DNA of 64,000 nucleotides, taken from the NCBI GenBank assembly GCA_916610825.1, contig OU744448.1, positions 34,371,993-34,435,992 on the forward strand. The letters run 5' to 3'. The number at the start of each line of letters is the position of its first letter. Position 1 is the stretch's first letter. Origin of the DNA: Haliclystus octoradiatus. Its lineage: Eukaryota > Cnidaria > Staurozoa > Stauromedusae > Haliclystidae. This document shows positions 47,515 through 60,200 of this stretch, piece after piece. The translations under genes were made by a program, and so were the position numbers. The notes beneath the pieces were generated by a model. That model did no database searches, was not told the DNA's origin, and saw only the letters and a list, made by a program, of their open reading frames with translations.

Positions 47515-48186
47515 CGTACTAATAGATATTTTTTCCAGCTTCGTGTCTTTTCATAATAGTAAAATTATAGATAAAGTTAGTCAAGCAGCGATTTTACGAG
47601 CAGTAGGATAGATTGCAAGAGTTTTTTGCGCTTGCTGTTCTACGTTTGACGTTTGACAGTAAACGGAGTAGACATGCGCCAGTAGTGCCCAATCCTTATC
47701 CGGTGATCCGGTGTATGAACGGAGTGATTTTTGTCTTTCGGTCGATTCTAAACGGAGTGGCTATGAAAAGCCACTGATATCATTCATATCAGCAATTGTT
47801 TTAATTTACATAATATGCAATTTTTCTCAAAATAATGATACTGACGACCACATATAAATAACCAAGAGAAATAAATGCTATTTCAAAGAACGATTGAACC
47901 CGAATTCGGAGCCCGCTAGTTTCTCCGGATATATATGAGCCTGGTAAAGCTCCGTGTCTGCAATGTTATGTCATCCATTCAAGTCATCCATTGATTTTTG
48001 TTCGTTTGTTCTGAATTCAACATCTGCATTTGAGCTACTGTGATTTGCAGCTCTATCGCCAAATTACCAAATTGAATGCTTATACACAGATACGCGTTAC
48101 CAATTAAGCAATATTCGAAGCAAATCAAGTCAGTAAGACCTTGCGTTCAGTTTATAAAACGTTGTTTGTTTACAGGTCAGGGAAAT
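47515..48186. promoter_or_regulatory. Shared head-to-head promoter region
   Basis: About 670 bp between the start codons of the PRDM9-like gene (-) and NUDT14 (+). It contains a locally more GC-rich stretch (about 47630-47760) with the repeated word AACGGAGT (near 47665, 47718, 47752) that could bear promoter elements of both genes. No TATA box or initiator can be assigned with confidence. Confidence 0.45.
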
Positions 48187-48273
48187 ATGGAAGGACTAAA
48201 AATTGACAAAGTTGAAAATGTACCCTGTGAGAACTCAAAATATTTAATACTTCATCGTGTTGCGTTTGAACAG
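48187..48273 (+). CDS. NUDT14 exon 1
   Basis: 29 codons, MEGLKIDKVENVPCENSKYL... to FEQ, ending at the donor CAG|GTAAGA in phase 0. Confidence 0.85.
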
Positions 48274-51200
48274 GTAAGAGTCAATTATTTATTTCTATGT
48301 ATCTCAAGTACCATTTTATTTGAATCCGTTAAAGTATGTCACAGTAAAATAAGATTATGATATAGATGTAGTAGGATTACAAAGGATAAGACTCAGTAAC
48401 GACAACGCTTCCTGATCTACGCACTGAGTAATGAATTTTATCAGACTTTACAATTAAGAGTTAATGACTAAAAAGCCTCGCACACATGTGCGCCTCGTTT
48501 TATATATGACTATTAATATAACATTACATGCTCCCATGGTTTCTAAACCACGGAGATTTATTTTCAGTCCATTTAAATAAAACGCTTGTGGGGTTAGTTA
48601 AAAATTTAACGTAATATCAAATATTTAGTTCGAAGTTCGCGAATCGAGACGGAAGCCGTCTTTCTCTAGATGGATTTCGCCTAACAATCGGTACTTCTGG
48701 CTCATCATTAAGCTCCTGATCTTCTTCTAAATCATATTGAATAACTGGCTCTGGTTCATCATTAATAGAAGGCACGTCAATAGTGCTAGAGTCAATGTTA
48801 ATATCCGTTGATAAATTGTCCGTAGAAATATGTCCATTAGTTGGTACTTGTACTACACGGGGTACCAGTCTGACGTCGCTAATATGTCTAGGCATGCCAT
48901 CCACCTCTATTTGACTAGTAGAATTAATTGATGTTACAACACCCCTTCTCCAAGGTGTTACACAGCGAGTTTTGTCTGATGGTTTCACAAATACAGCATC
49001 TCCAATCGAAAACCGACATAAAATTGGGGCAGGCGAAGTGTCCTTATTACTTGAATCCACACCAGGTAATTGTGTGCAATATTTATATATCATACTGGAT
49101 GGTGTTTCATTTTTATAATGAGGTGTATTATTATACCAGAACACCATGTCTTTGATTTTTCCTTTAGTTCTTGCAGCCATTCGTTTTATTGTTCGATGAT
49201 TCCTTTCTACTATCCCATTACCTTGTGGTCGATAGGCACAACGATAATTTCGAATAATTCCCCATTGTGATAATAAATTCTTGACTCTACCGGATCGGAA
49301 TGATGTAGCGTTGTCAAATATAATTTCTCTAGGAGGGCCTCTTTCTGAAAATATACCATCTAAATGACCTGCTATACAAGGTGCACCTTCATCTGCTAGC
49401 TTACGCCATATGGCAAACCGACTAGGCCCGCAATCCACAATAGACATGAACGGAGCACTATTATAATGCGTAACATCTATTGCTAATCTGTCCCAAACCA
49501 GATCAACTGATAGTTCCCCGTGAGGATAAGTTGTTGGGGCGGGGTCAATTCGCTGACACTCCATACAATTTTGAACTATTCTTGCAACCTGCTGTTTTGT
49601 AACCTGTGGATATTGCTTCTTTGTTACGAAAAATGATCGTTGTACCCCCATGTGATGCATTTTATGTAATCGTGTAACTTCTGCATCAGACGGAATCGAG
49701 AAACCATTAATAATAAAACATGTCGTATTAACTTGGTCAATAGAATTATCATTGAAGCGGTTGAGCCATACTTTAGGAACTCGTGTAAGCTCGTCTGACA
49801 GATTTTCTTCAGATTTAACTAATGTGATATCAACAGTTAACATATATTCCTCAATTAGTTGTTGTATTATTGATAATCTTCTTCGAACTAACATTTCAGC
49901 CAGTCTTAATACGGCTACTGCCAGTTAATGCAGATTTGACCCATGTGTAAACAGTTGCTGAATCAGTCTTCAAGTGGAGTATTTTCAAATTCCATTTTAA
50001 TGCTAAATTAATCCCCTTAAGTATAGATTCAAGTTCGGATAAATTAATATGTACTGCTTCATCTTTCCTTAGCCATGCTTGATCTTCAACAATATTACCG
50101 CTAATTTGTAAACATGCACCAAGTGCAATACTGCTAGCATCACACCAAACGGTAGCTTCGTTAGTGTCTTTTTCAACGCACCAAACGCCTTTCACTGGAT
50201 CATTGTTTACAATTTTCTTTAATAGCTCTTGATATGAAATCAGTACATCAGCAGGTACCTGATCATCCCATCCATAGTCATTACATTGGCGTTTAAGGTA
50301 ACTACACGATATACGTAGCCATTTTGCAACTGGATAATGAGCTGCTAGTCTACCTAACAGCGAGTATAACTGTCTCCTTGTTAGTATTTCAGTTGCAAGA
50401 GGAATAGTTGGTAGCGGGTTGTCTCTCGCCCAACGAAGATCAGTCCTTTCCTTTTGTACCCTAAACCCCAATACGCGGGCATTAGAAAGAGGCTCTGGCT
50501 CCTTAGTAATTAGCCCATAACGTAATAAATGTTCACGAACGCGTGTAACGCTCACAATGTCCTCGTTAACAATAACATCGTCAATGTAGTTATCAGTCCC
50601 TTCTCTGACGTCATCCTCTAACGATAAAACCTTAGATAACACTGATGTCATTATTTTGGGTGCGACATTCATCCCAAACGCTAATCGAGTTAAGCAATAC
50701 ACTCTCCCTTTAAATCGGATTGCTTGATGACGGAATAATTCTGGACTGACATGTAACTGCAAATATGCTTTCTTTAGATCTAACATAGTAACATTATGTC
50801 CAAATCGACGCCATTCACGTAGTTTTTCATTACATACGTCACTATCGCCAGTGTATGATAACACATGATTGTTCAATTGTCTAAAATCCATAACAGGACG
50901 TACTTTGCTGCCTTTGTTTGCTTGAATTGCAGCTAGCATAGGTATGATACCATTCACAGAGCCATGTTTTCGCTCATCGTGTGGTACCAGCCATTCATTG
51001 TTAATCCATGTCTGAATTTCATCATCAAAAGCGTTTTGTACTTCTTCTGAAGAGACAGGATATTGACCAATTTGACAGTTATTGTAAGGCGCTTGTCCGT
51101 CACGCCAATTCCATTTAACAGTCCATTTTCACCATCAAATTTAGCAGTATAGTCCTTATCATTAATTTCTAATTGCTCTTTGATCTCATTATTAATCGGT

Positions 51201-54200
51201 GGGTGCGGTCTATCATTGCTTGAAATTTCAATATCGTCTGTCACAGAGTCTTGATTAGCTTGTGCTACCATAGCAACGTCAGTAATTGATGACACATTAG
51301 ATTTGAAACTTGCGTTGCTATTAGCGTCTATGTTTACTCCCCCTAACAGAGAGATGACATCCATTCCTATTATGCAAGGGAAATCATTCACAAGCTCGTT
51401 CGAAACAAGAAATGACGCATGTAAATAATTGTTAGATATTTGTAATTTTGCATTAATAGGCCCATAGCATAATGCTGTCCGGCCGTCCATTAAAGTAACG
51501 TGATTACATTTTCGTAAATCTTTTACATTAACACATGATGATGACAATATCGAAGTGGTACAACCAGTGTCCACCAAAGCTCTTAGAATAACATCATTAA
51601 CTTTAATTTGAATAATTGGCAATGCCTTCATTGTTCTTGAGGAGAGGGTACTGGCACCGATGAAACCTCTCCTTGCTCGTTTCCCTGACGACGACGTTGC
51701 TTGCAAAAGCGGGCGATGTGTCCCTTTTGGTCACATCTATAACAGACAATGTCTTTTGAACTTTTGTATGCTGTTTTTTCTTTAAAACCAGAGGCGCATG
51801 TGATGTCGGCACAATCGGCAACCAAATATCGAGCGCGACTGACAATACCGCTCAATTTCAGGCTTTCGATATTTGATAAAGCTCGTAACTGTTTTGAAAC
51901 ATATGTTGGTAAACCAACAACAAATGCACATCGTAATGTGTGTTCCTCCTCACACCCAAATAGCCTTGCCAAACGACGTAGATCAGCAAGGTAAACATCA
52001 ATTCCTTCTCCTTCGTTATACCGCCTCATACTAAATTGCTCGTAAGCTGAATATTCGTTAGCAGCAAATGCCTCTAGTAGTCCTAGGCAAACACTTCCAT
52101 AATCAGACTTAACTTTGTCTGAAAAATGCTGGTATACAGCAAACGCTGGTCCTTCTAAAAATAAAGGCAAAAAGTTCTCCTTTTCTTTTATACCCTGTAG
52201 TTTAGCGACCAGTTCCAACTTCTCAAGCCAAGTTTCAATATTATCCGCTCCTTCTCCGCGAAACGGTTTAACAATATCGGTTAAACGAATAGACATACTT
52301 AAAGTGGGAATAAACCCCCAGACTATCTTTACATATATAGTAGAACCCGACGTGAAAAAAACAATGGCGTAATTTTTTTTTCGATCTGGAAATTATTTCT
52401 TGGTGAAAAATGCCTTCAAAGTGGTGTTTTGGCCCAAATGTCGCTGAGGAAAAAAAAGGGATTGGATCTAGCTTTATGACGACAAAGTCACAAGTCGTGT
52501 GGTTTTTCTAATAGACTTTAGATCGGATTAATCACGCGATGTTACGTTTGAGATGGCGTAGCTCTGTAACGACAATCTATTTTTCTCTCCCACAAAACTG
52601 AGGTAAGGAAGAACATATAAACTCAAGAGTAGCAAAATTCCAGATGATTTAATGACTTTAAAGTTCACGAATTTGAAGAAAATAAAAATCAGAAAATATT
52701 TCATTCGTAGCGCGCGTTATACAGATTATATTTTGACATATCATTCTCACACATATTTAACACATATCAAAAGATTCTCTGGTGACCACAAAAGCTAGCT
52801 AAGTAGAATTTATTGTTGTAAGCATATGTCTGCACTGTAAATGGAGTGTTCTTTTGAGGGTAAAAATCATAATGTATGGTGGGAAACGCTATTAAGAACA
52901 CCATAACCGTCGGTTTTATAGTCCTCTTTTCACAGAAGCGAAATCTGTCCATCTGATTTCTCGTCTCTGTAGAAAGGTATTTTGTGCAAAGTAACTTCTG
53001 CACTTTATTACTGCATCCTATAAACTACAGATTGTGACGACATGATGCTAATATGTTCTACTTTCTAGCCGAAGGAATGAATACTAGACTGGTAAAATAA
53101 TTTTGTGGCGTATGTAAAATAAGGAACGAGATTTCACATTGCAAAACCCTAGTTTTGTTATTCATATAACTTTGATGGAGAGGATAATAATTTATGCAAT
53201 GAAGATATACCGCAAAACCGACAAATGATAGAATCTGCATTACTGTAGTTCTAGTGGCTCTAGTATACGGCTGTAAACTTGAATAAGAACGTCCGAGTCC
53301 TCTATCATGTTTGTACTATTTTCCGATATTTTATAGAATTTTATAGTGTAATGTACTGAAGAATTCTCAATGGTTTTTTAAATATTGAATGCTTGGTGAA
53401 TTAATGATGAACACTTTGTTAGACTATTGAGTATAATATATCTATCTATACAGTCGTATAAACTATACGATTACATGGTTTAAGTTTTACTAGACAAACA
53501 TCAATTTCAAACTTAAACGTTGAAATGATAATTGAAGAATGTCTATTTAATGTTTTAGTAATACTTAGTAAATCCGAAAATGTACAATTAATACTTTGCA
53601 GTACCAACTATCTCGAGGAAAAGTCGTCTGTGCATGCCCTTGCAAATCAAGTCAGTTTACATTCAAATTTAGATCATGGAAAGGATATCCTGTAGAAATC
53701 TTTACTCAAGAACAACTTGCAGATCATAGAGTTAAAAATAGTTAAAACTTATAGAGAGTAAGATCAAGCTATTTTGAAGGGTATGTGTCTACTAATTAAG
53801 ATTTGAGAAGTACTGCGGTCACACAGAATACGTAACTAATATGTGTCACTAGACTAGTCACGAAGGAACAGTCGCACCGCCTGACATTTGTGTTAATCCG
53901 CAATCTATATCAGATTCATCGCGCTTAATGACGCTACGAGAAATTATTTCGACCGAGCGTTTCAATAGATTTTATTCTGCTCCTGAAATCACAAATTGCA
54001 TCTTTTTTACGTAATTCGCGAGTTTATATGTTTGTTCATGGCTCAGCCTTGTCAGAAATTTTGTTTGCGTGACTTCTCGGAGCTAGGTCACATCAAAGAT
54101 TACGTCGCGTGATCAGCCCACTCTTGAGTCTGTTAGACAAACCGCACGACTTGTGACTTTGTCGTCATGAAGCTAGATCCAATCCCTTTTTTTTCTCAGC

Positions 54201-57200
54201 GACATTTGGGTCAAAACACCACTTTGAAGGCGCTTTTCACCAAGAAATAATTTCCAGATCGAAAAAAAAATTACGCCATTGTTTTTTTCACGTCGGGTTC
54301 TACCACATATGTAAAGATAGTCTGGGGGTTTATTCCCACTTTAATAAAATGAAATAAAGCCGCTATAGCTTGTAGTAGGATTACAAAGGATAAGACTCAG
54401 TAACGACAACGCTTCCTGATCTACGCACTGAGTAATGAATTTTATCAGACTTTACAATTGAGAATTAATGACTAAAAAGCCTCGCACACATGTGCGCCTC
54501 GTTTTATATATGACTATTAATATAACATTACAATAGATTTATTTTGAGTCAAAGCAAAGCCAGAGCTTGGGATGTCAAAGGTGCCCCCCTAGTTCAGGAC
54601 AAGAAATCCTTGACATCTTCTCAGATAGTGATATGACCAGGATTCAGGTATAAATACCACCCTCTCTGATATGCTTTTATGTATCATTTCCTAAGATACT
54701 TGCAACATGCTTAAATCAGTTCTCCTGTGGAATATGGAATCATAAAGCTGACATTTGAATTATCAGATTACTCTGAATAAATAAATCTGGGCTGATTTAA
54801 ATCCCATTTGTTAAGACTGGTTCCCATATAGCAAATTTGCCTGCTTCGCTGCCTGCGACATTTACCTGAGTCACAGCCGTAGACATTTAATGATCTTTTT
54901 TCTATTGTTGATTTCAAAGTTGGAACAATAGAAAAAAGATCATTAAATGTCTATGACTGTGACCCAGGCAAATGTCGCAGGCAAAGACGCAGGCAACGAT
55001 GCAGGCAATTTGCTATATGGGAACCAGGCTTGATAATGGATATAGTCCCGGCACCTGGGTTTTGGTTGGAAAACTAAACTCCCGATAGTCAAATCAGTTG
55101 AATACCAGGACTTTAATTTTTCAACCAAAAAACTGGTTTCCGGGGCTTTATATCCACTATATCAAACTTAAGTGCGCACGCACAGAACGCCAAGCATCAA
55201 AGCGTGAAATATATCTATGGACCTACAGTATCATATATTATCACATCATCATTTATTCAGAAACCTGATTTACATAGAACTTTTCTTCACAACTTTTTTT
55301 CACTTCTGTGACAGCTTCTTGATGTAAGAGCACAAGAAATTATCTCATTATAAAACCACTGTTTACAAGTCTATGTTTATCAGCCAGTCACAATCTGGTT
55401 CTAGTTTGTGACCCAAGTTTTCTGTTGGCATTAGGCAGGCCCTACTAATCCTGCAAAAAAGAGTTGGTTATTTACACAGGCTAAATGAACTGTGATGATA
55501 TAATCATATTATCTGAAATAATATGGTCAAGCACTGCAGGTGACTCATTGCTATTGATTTTATAAAAGGATGTAAGAAAAATGATTTATTTGAAGGTTTG
55601 TTTGAATTTTCTGAGCTTGATGGCCAGACCGTCAAGACGCCCTTCCCAGCCCTTCCTGACGCCAACCAATAGTGGTTCTACCAGGGATTGAAACCAAGAC
55701 CATGCGGGCCACCAAGGTCTAACACTCTAACCAGTGCTACACTACCAGGGATTGAAACCAAGACCATGCGGGCCACCAAGGTCTAACACTCTAACCAGTG
55801 CTACACTACCAGGGATTGAAACCAAGACCATGCGGGCCACCAAGGTCTAACACTCTAACCAGTGCTACACTACCAGGGATTGAAACCAAGACCATGCAGG
55901 CCACCAAGGTCTAACACTCTAACCAGTGCTACACTACCAGGGATTGAAACCAAGACCATGCGGGCCACCAAGGTCTAACACTCTAACCAGTGCTACACTA
56001 CCAGGGATTGAAACCAAGACCATGCGGGCCACCAAGGTCTAACAATCTAACCAGTGCTACACTACCAGGGATTGAAACCAAGACCATGCGGGCCACCAAG
56101 GTCTAACAATCTAACCAGTGCTACACTACCAGGGATTGAAACCAAGACCATGCGGGCCACCAAGGTCTAACACTCTAACCAGTGCTACACTACCAGGGAT
56201 TGAAACCAAGACCATGCGGGCCACCAAGGTCTAACAATCTAACCAGTGCTACACTACCAGGGATTGAAACCAAGACCATGCGGGCCACCAAGGTCTAACA
56301 ATCTAACCAGTGCTACACTAAGGCCCACTGAATGATTGATTGAATGAATGATTGTTTCTTGATTACAGAATAAACACAAAAGAGTTTGGGATTATGTTAA
56401 AGTTCATGATGCGTAAGTCGCCCACTCTGAAATTATATAAAAAGGTTAAAGACTGCTTTCACTTATCATTATGAAATGATATAAACATATTTGAAAACCT
56501 CTTGTTTTTACTTGTTGTTGCGCCACAGTAAGACAGAGATCAGACGTTGCAAATTAATGCTCATAACCAAGACTAAAATATATTACATACTACATATATA
56601 GAGAGGAACTCACATGATTTCTGATTTCGTTATAGCCATTAAAGTGTATATCCCGGATATTGGGAGATTGCTTCTTTGGGAGATGAAGTCGTAAAGAGGT
56701 GCTAATCGCGTGAGCACTTGAGTGAGAAAATTTCAAAACTAAAAACTTTTGACTTTAGAGGCTTATATCTCTTTACCTGGATCTTGAATATTGATCAAAT
56801 ATAGCTCTAAATCTTCAACTGAACGTTGAAAATTTCATTCCGAAAGCAGATTTTCATTTGGTTTAGCGGTTTTTATTTAGAGACAAATAAGCAAAGAGTT
56901 TATTGTTTTTTACGGTGTAAACTCTCTTGTGGAAAATAAGTGGGTTCCTGTTCAAGGAAAAAGAGTGAGACACAAAAACGTAACTTTGGTTGCATTTTTG
57001 AGGGGGAAATGCTTGTGCAAAGTAAAATACAAGAAGAACATGTGCTGATAGAAAATGTTTCTCTATCTAAAGAAGCAATCTCCCAATATCCGGGATATAC
57101 ACTTTAACAGTATGATCAGAGTCCAACAAAACCTGCCAACTATGTTACCGAATTGCTAGCCAAATTCTAAAGAAAATTTTGATTTCTTTCTCCACGAATA

Positions 57201-60200
57201 AGAGATAAGACAATACTGCCGTTCAGGGATCCTTCAATCAGAAAATATCCGGAAGGTTTTTGAAATAATAATTCATGTTCTGGAAAGAGAAAATATTTGA
57301 TGAACAGCTGGCTGAGTATGATCATATCATGTCTTTTCCAATGTTTACATTTTAGCGTTGCTGTAATGATTTTCAATACAACAAGAAATTCATTTGTACT
57401 TGTTAAACAATTCCGTCCAGGTAATTAATTACTTGAAGATATATTAAATCATCAACAATATAGGTTTATAATGGGCTTACAATCTTGTTAAAATTTAGAT
57501 AGAAATAAAGAGAGCATGGACAATGGACATTCCGGTACATATTTTGAAATATTTCATGACTCTAATTAGTCCAAAGTATCATGGTGAATGATTCTAGGTT
57601 ATTTCCAATGACTATCTGATAGTCAAACTTTCCCTATGATTTTTTTATTTTTTCCTATGGGACTATAGCCTACTGCTACACCCATTGAAGAGTTTGTGTA
57701 CAATTGGCAATATTTGTCAAGTAACATTGTGAAAGGGAATGTCATTTTACGCTTAAGTTTAGACTAATTTTATGATTTTGAATTTAAGCTGCTTACGCAG
57801 CTCTTTAGGCTATTGTCTTGCATTATGCGCCATCCTTAGATTGATAAATCCATTAATTAGCCATCTATCATTATAACTATTTATTATTAGCCTACTCAGT
57901 TACTCTATTATTTAATAATTCAATTCATTATTGATATCGCACAATGCATGTATCAATGTAAAAATAAATCCTTTGAAAAATCATGTTGTATTCAAGTGTT
58001 GTGACTCAATAACTGACAACAAAGTATTAACAGTAATTCATTATAATTCAATTGATAGCGTTAACATACATACAAGAGTAAGACTATCCTGACATTACGG
58101 ATTACAAAGCTATTTATATACATAGAAGAGAGGCGGTTCCTTTACATGACAGTGAGGTACAACAATAAGAGAGATTTTTACTCAGCTGTCAATGTTGTCT
58201 ATCACATTTTTTTGTTGTTGGATTAATTATTTATCCACAAACCGGGTAAGCGTGCAGCTTTTCACCGGGGTGGTTGGTTAATTTGTTAGTAGTTTTTTGA
58301 AGCTTGTGTGCGTTTAATAGCCAGATGCCAGATGCCCTTCCTGATGCCAACTTATACTGCTCCGGCCAAGGATTGATCCCGAGACCCTGCGGGCCGTGGT
58401 CTAACGCCCTAGCCACTACACCAAGGCGGCACACAGATAAGGGGCCAACCATAAAGTACATACTCAGTTGAGGTGGGGTCATACCAAAAGCGTACCGCTA
58501 TGTACAAGGAGGAGGGGTGTTAATCATTAACGTACAAATGCATCTTGATTGTCTCTGTAGAGCTTTTGAAAATTTATAATGCTGTTGATTATCAGTTTAT
58601 TAACAATTAAATCGTTACTAAGCAGTTTCCGCTTTATTAGCTGTTGACAGTTTAGTTTGCAAATGTTTTCTTAAAGGGAGAATACTGACCGGGGAACATT
58701 GCGCGCTCAACCAACTCATACGTCATCAATTTAAACAAAGCTTTGAGAAAAGCTGCCGTGCGTGTGAGTGAGCTTCGTTTTATTATTCTGGCCGTATGTT
58801 GATTTTATGGAAAGTATTTCAAATGAACAAATTAAAATCACATTTGGGAGCCATACTACGTACTTATTTTATCACGTTCTGGACTTTAATGTAATGTTTA
58901 CTATGTGATCAACAGTATAAAAAGTATGATGTGCAGGAGCGTTTTGAGTTCGACCAGTTCGATTGATATGTTGAACGAAAGTAACACTAAACAAGAACCT
59001 TGTTTAACATTTTGATTTTCGTTATAAAGCCAAATCCTTGTGTTTCTTGACATCTTAGGTCATCTTGCGTATCGACTATCGTTCTTTTTCATGTTTTTGT
59101 TGATGTAAGGATCGGACCATAAAAGCTTGCCAACTAATAACAAGGCAACTTCAGTAAATATAACCAAGGATAAATATACCAAAAGCAAACTAATGTGATA
59201 ATTCAATAAAACTATGCGAATCTGAGTTAAATGCATGGAATAAATCGTTATTTAAAAACATTGATTCGTTGATGATTGTCACGAGTTCACGGCTTCGACA
59301 TTTGTTCCTGTCTCGTGTTTTTGATTATTTCGTTCAAAACAATAGAATTAAGGCGAGGCCAACTCTGTTTCAAAACGAGTACTTGAATTTGGTATGAAGA
59401 ATTCAAGTTCCGCGCGCAACGTTCCCCGGTCAGTATTCTCCCTTTAACAAATCAATTTTGCTTTTAATAATAATAAATTTATTTCCACTCGCATTCTACT
59501 ATTTGTAGATAAAATACAGTAGTTGCCAAAATAGTAATTGTAATTATAACGCATTAAGAATCTATGATAATGAAACTATTAATTAGCTTCCAACTGAGCA
59601 ACAGACTATATTCAAAATAGTATTATTAAATTTTCAAAGCATTGCATGGCCTTGCACCCCTCTATTTACGAGAGATTTGAGATCATCATCAAGTAATTTA
59701 TTTACTGTCCAAAAAAGCAATTTAAAATCCTCTGGAGACAGACAATTTTTGGTCGTTGCTCCAATTTTGTGGAATAGCCTACCTGATGACTTACGTAATT
59801 GTCACGCTATAACGGTGTTCAAGGCACAAAGTTAAAACCTTATGCCTACCTATTTAGTATGGCCTATAAATAAATAATATCATGTTCAAGATTTCTAGAT
59901 TCTAGAACATAACGTCATATAGGTGCTTTATAAATGCCTTATTATCATTATTATTATAATAAAACTATAGTATTTGAACTTTGATCTATACAAAAATAAT
60001 AAATAAATAATTTAATCAATAAAATACAATTGATTCAAGTATTTCTAATTTTACAAAAGTGAAACTAATAATCTTAACCTGTAAAATAGAGTTTGCAAAA
60101 CCGTTTGTTCATCCATCTGTTCGTCATTTTTCAATCAAATTATTTGTACATAGTATTATCAGAACCGCTGATATTTAAACTAGGTTATCGCGCACATTTC

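Larger units (their letters stand above)
48367..54532 (-). mobile_element. LTR retroelement (Ty3/Gypsy-related), recent, in NUDT14 intron 1
   Basis: 6.17 kb including a nested 2-kb DNA element. Two 162-bp LTRs (48367-48528 and 54371-54532) with TG...CA ends in either orientation differ at about two positions. The 5-bp target duplication ATAGA stands at 48362-48366 and 54533-54537. On the minus strand, in order: gag with one CCHC knuckle (about 51.6-52.3 kb), protease (DTGCTTS, about 51.55 kb), reverse transcriptase and RNase H (YIDD; about 49.9-51.0 kb), integrase (about 48.6-49.9 kb). The gag and protease frames overlap, an arrangement known in the family. It looks nearly whole but interrupted in perhaps one or two places, so probably a recent fossil. 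It lies antisense to NUDT14, 93 bp after the exon-1 donor. Confidence 0.92.

Noticed and set aside
54943-55128. 61-residue minus frame with SLPASLPASLPAT
   Set aside because: Comes from CTGCCTGC-type repeats in the foldback arms.
55681-56320. CRISPR array
   Set aside because: The 64-bp units are contiguous with no unique spacers, in a eukaryotic intron, and derive from a SINE head.
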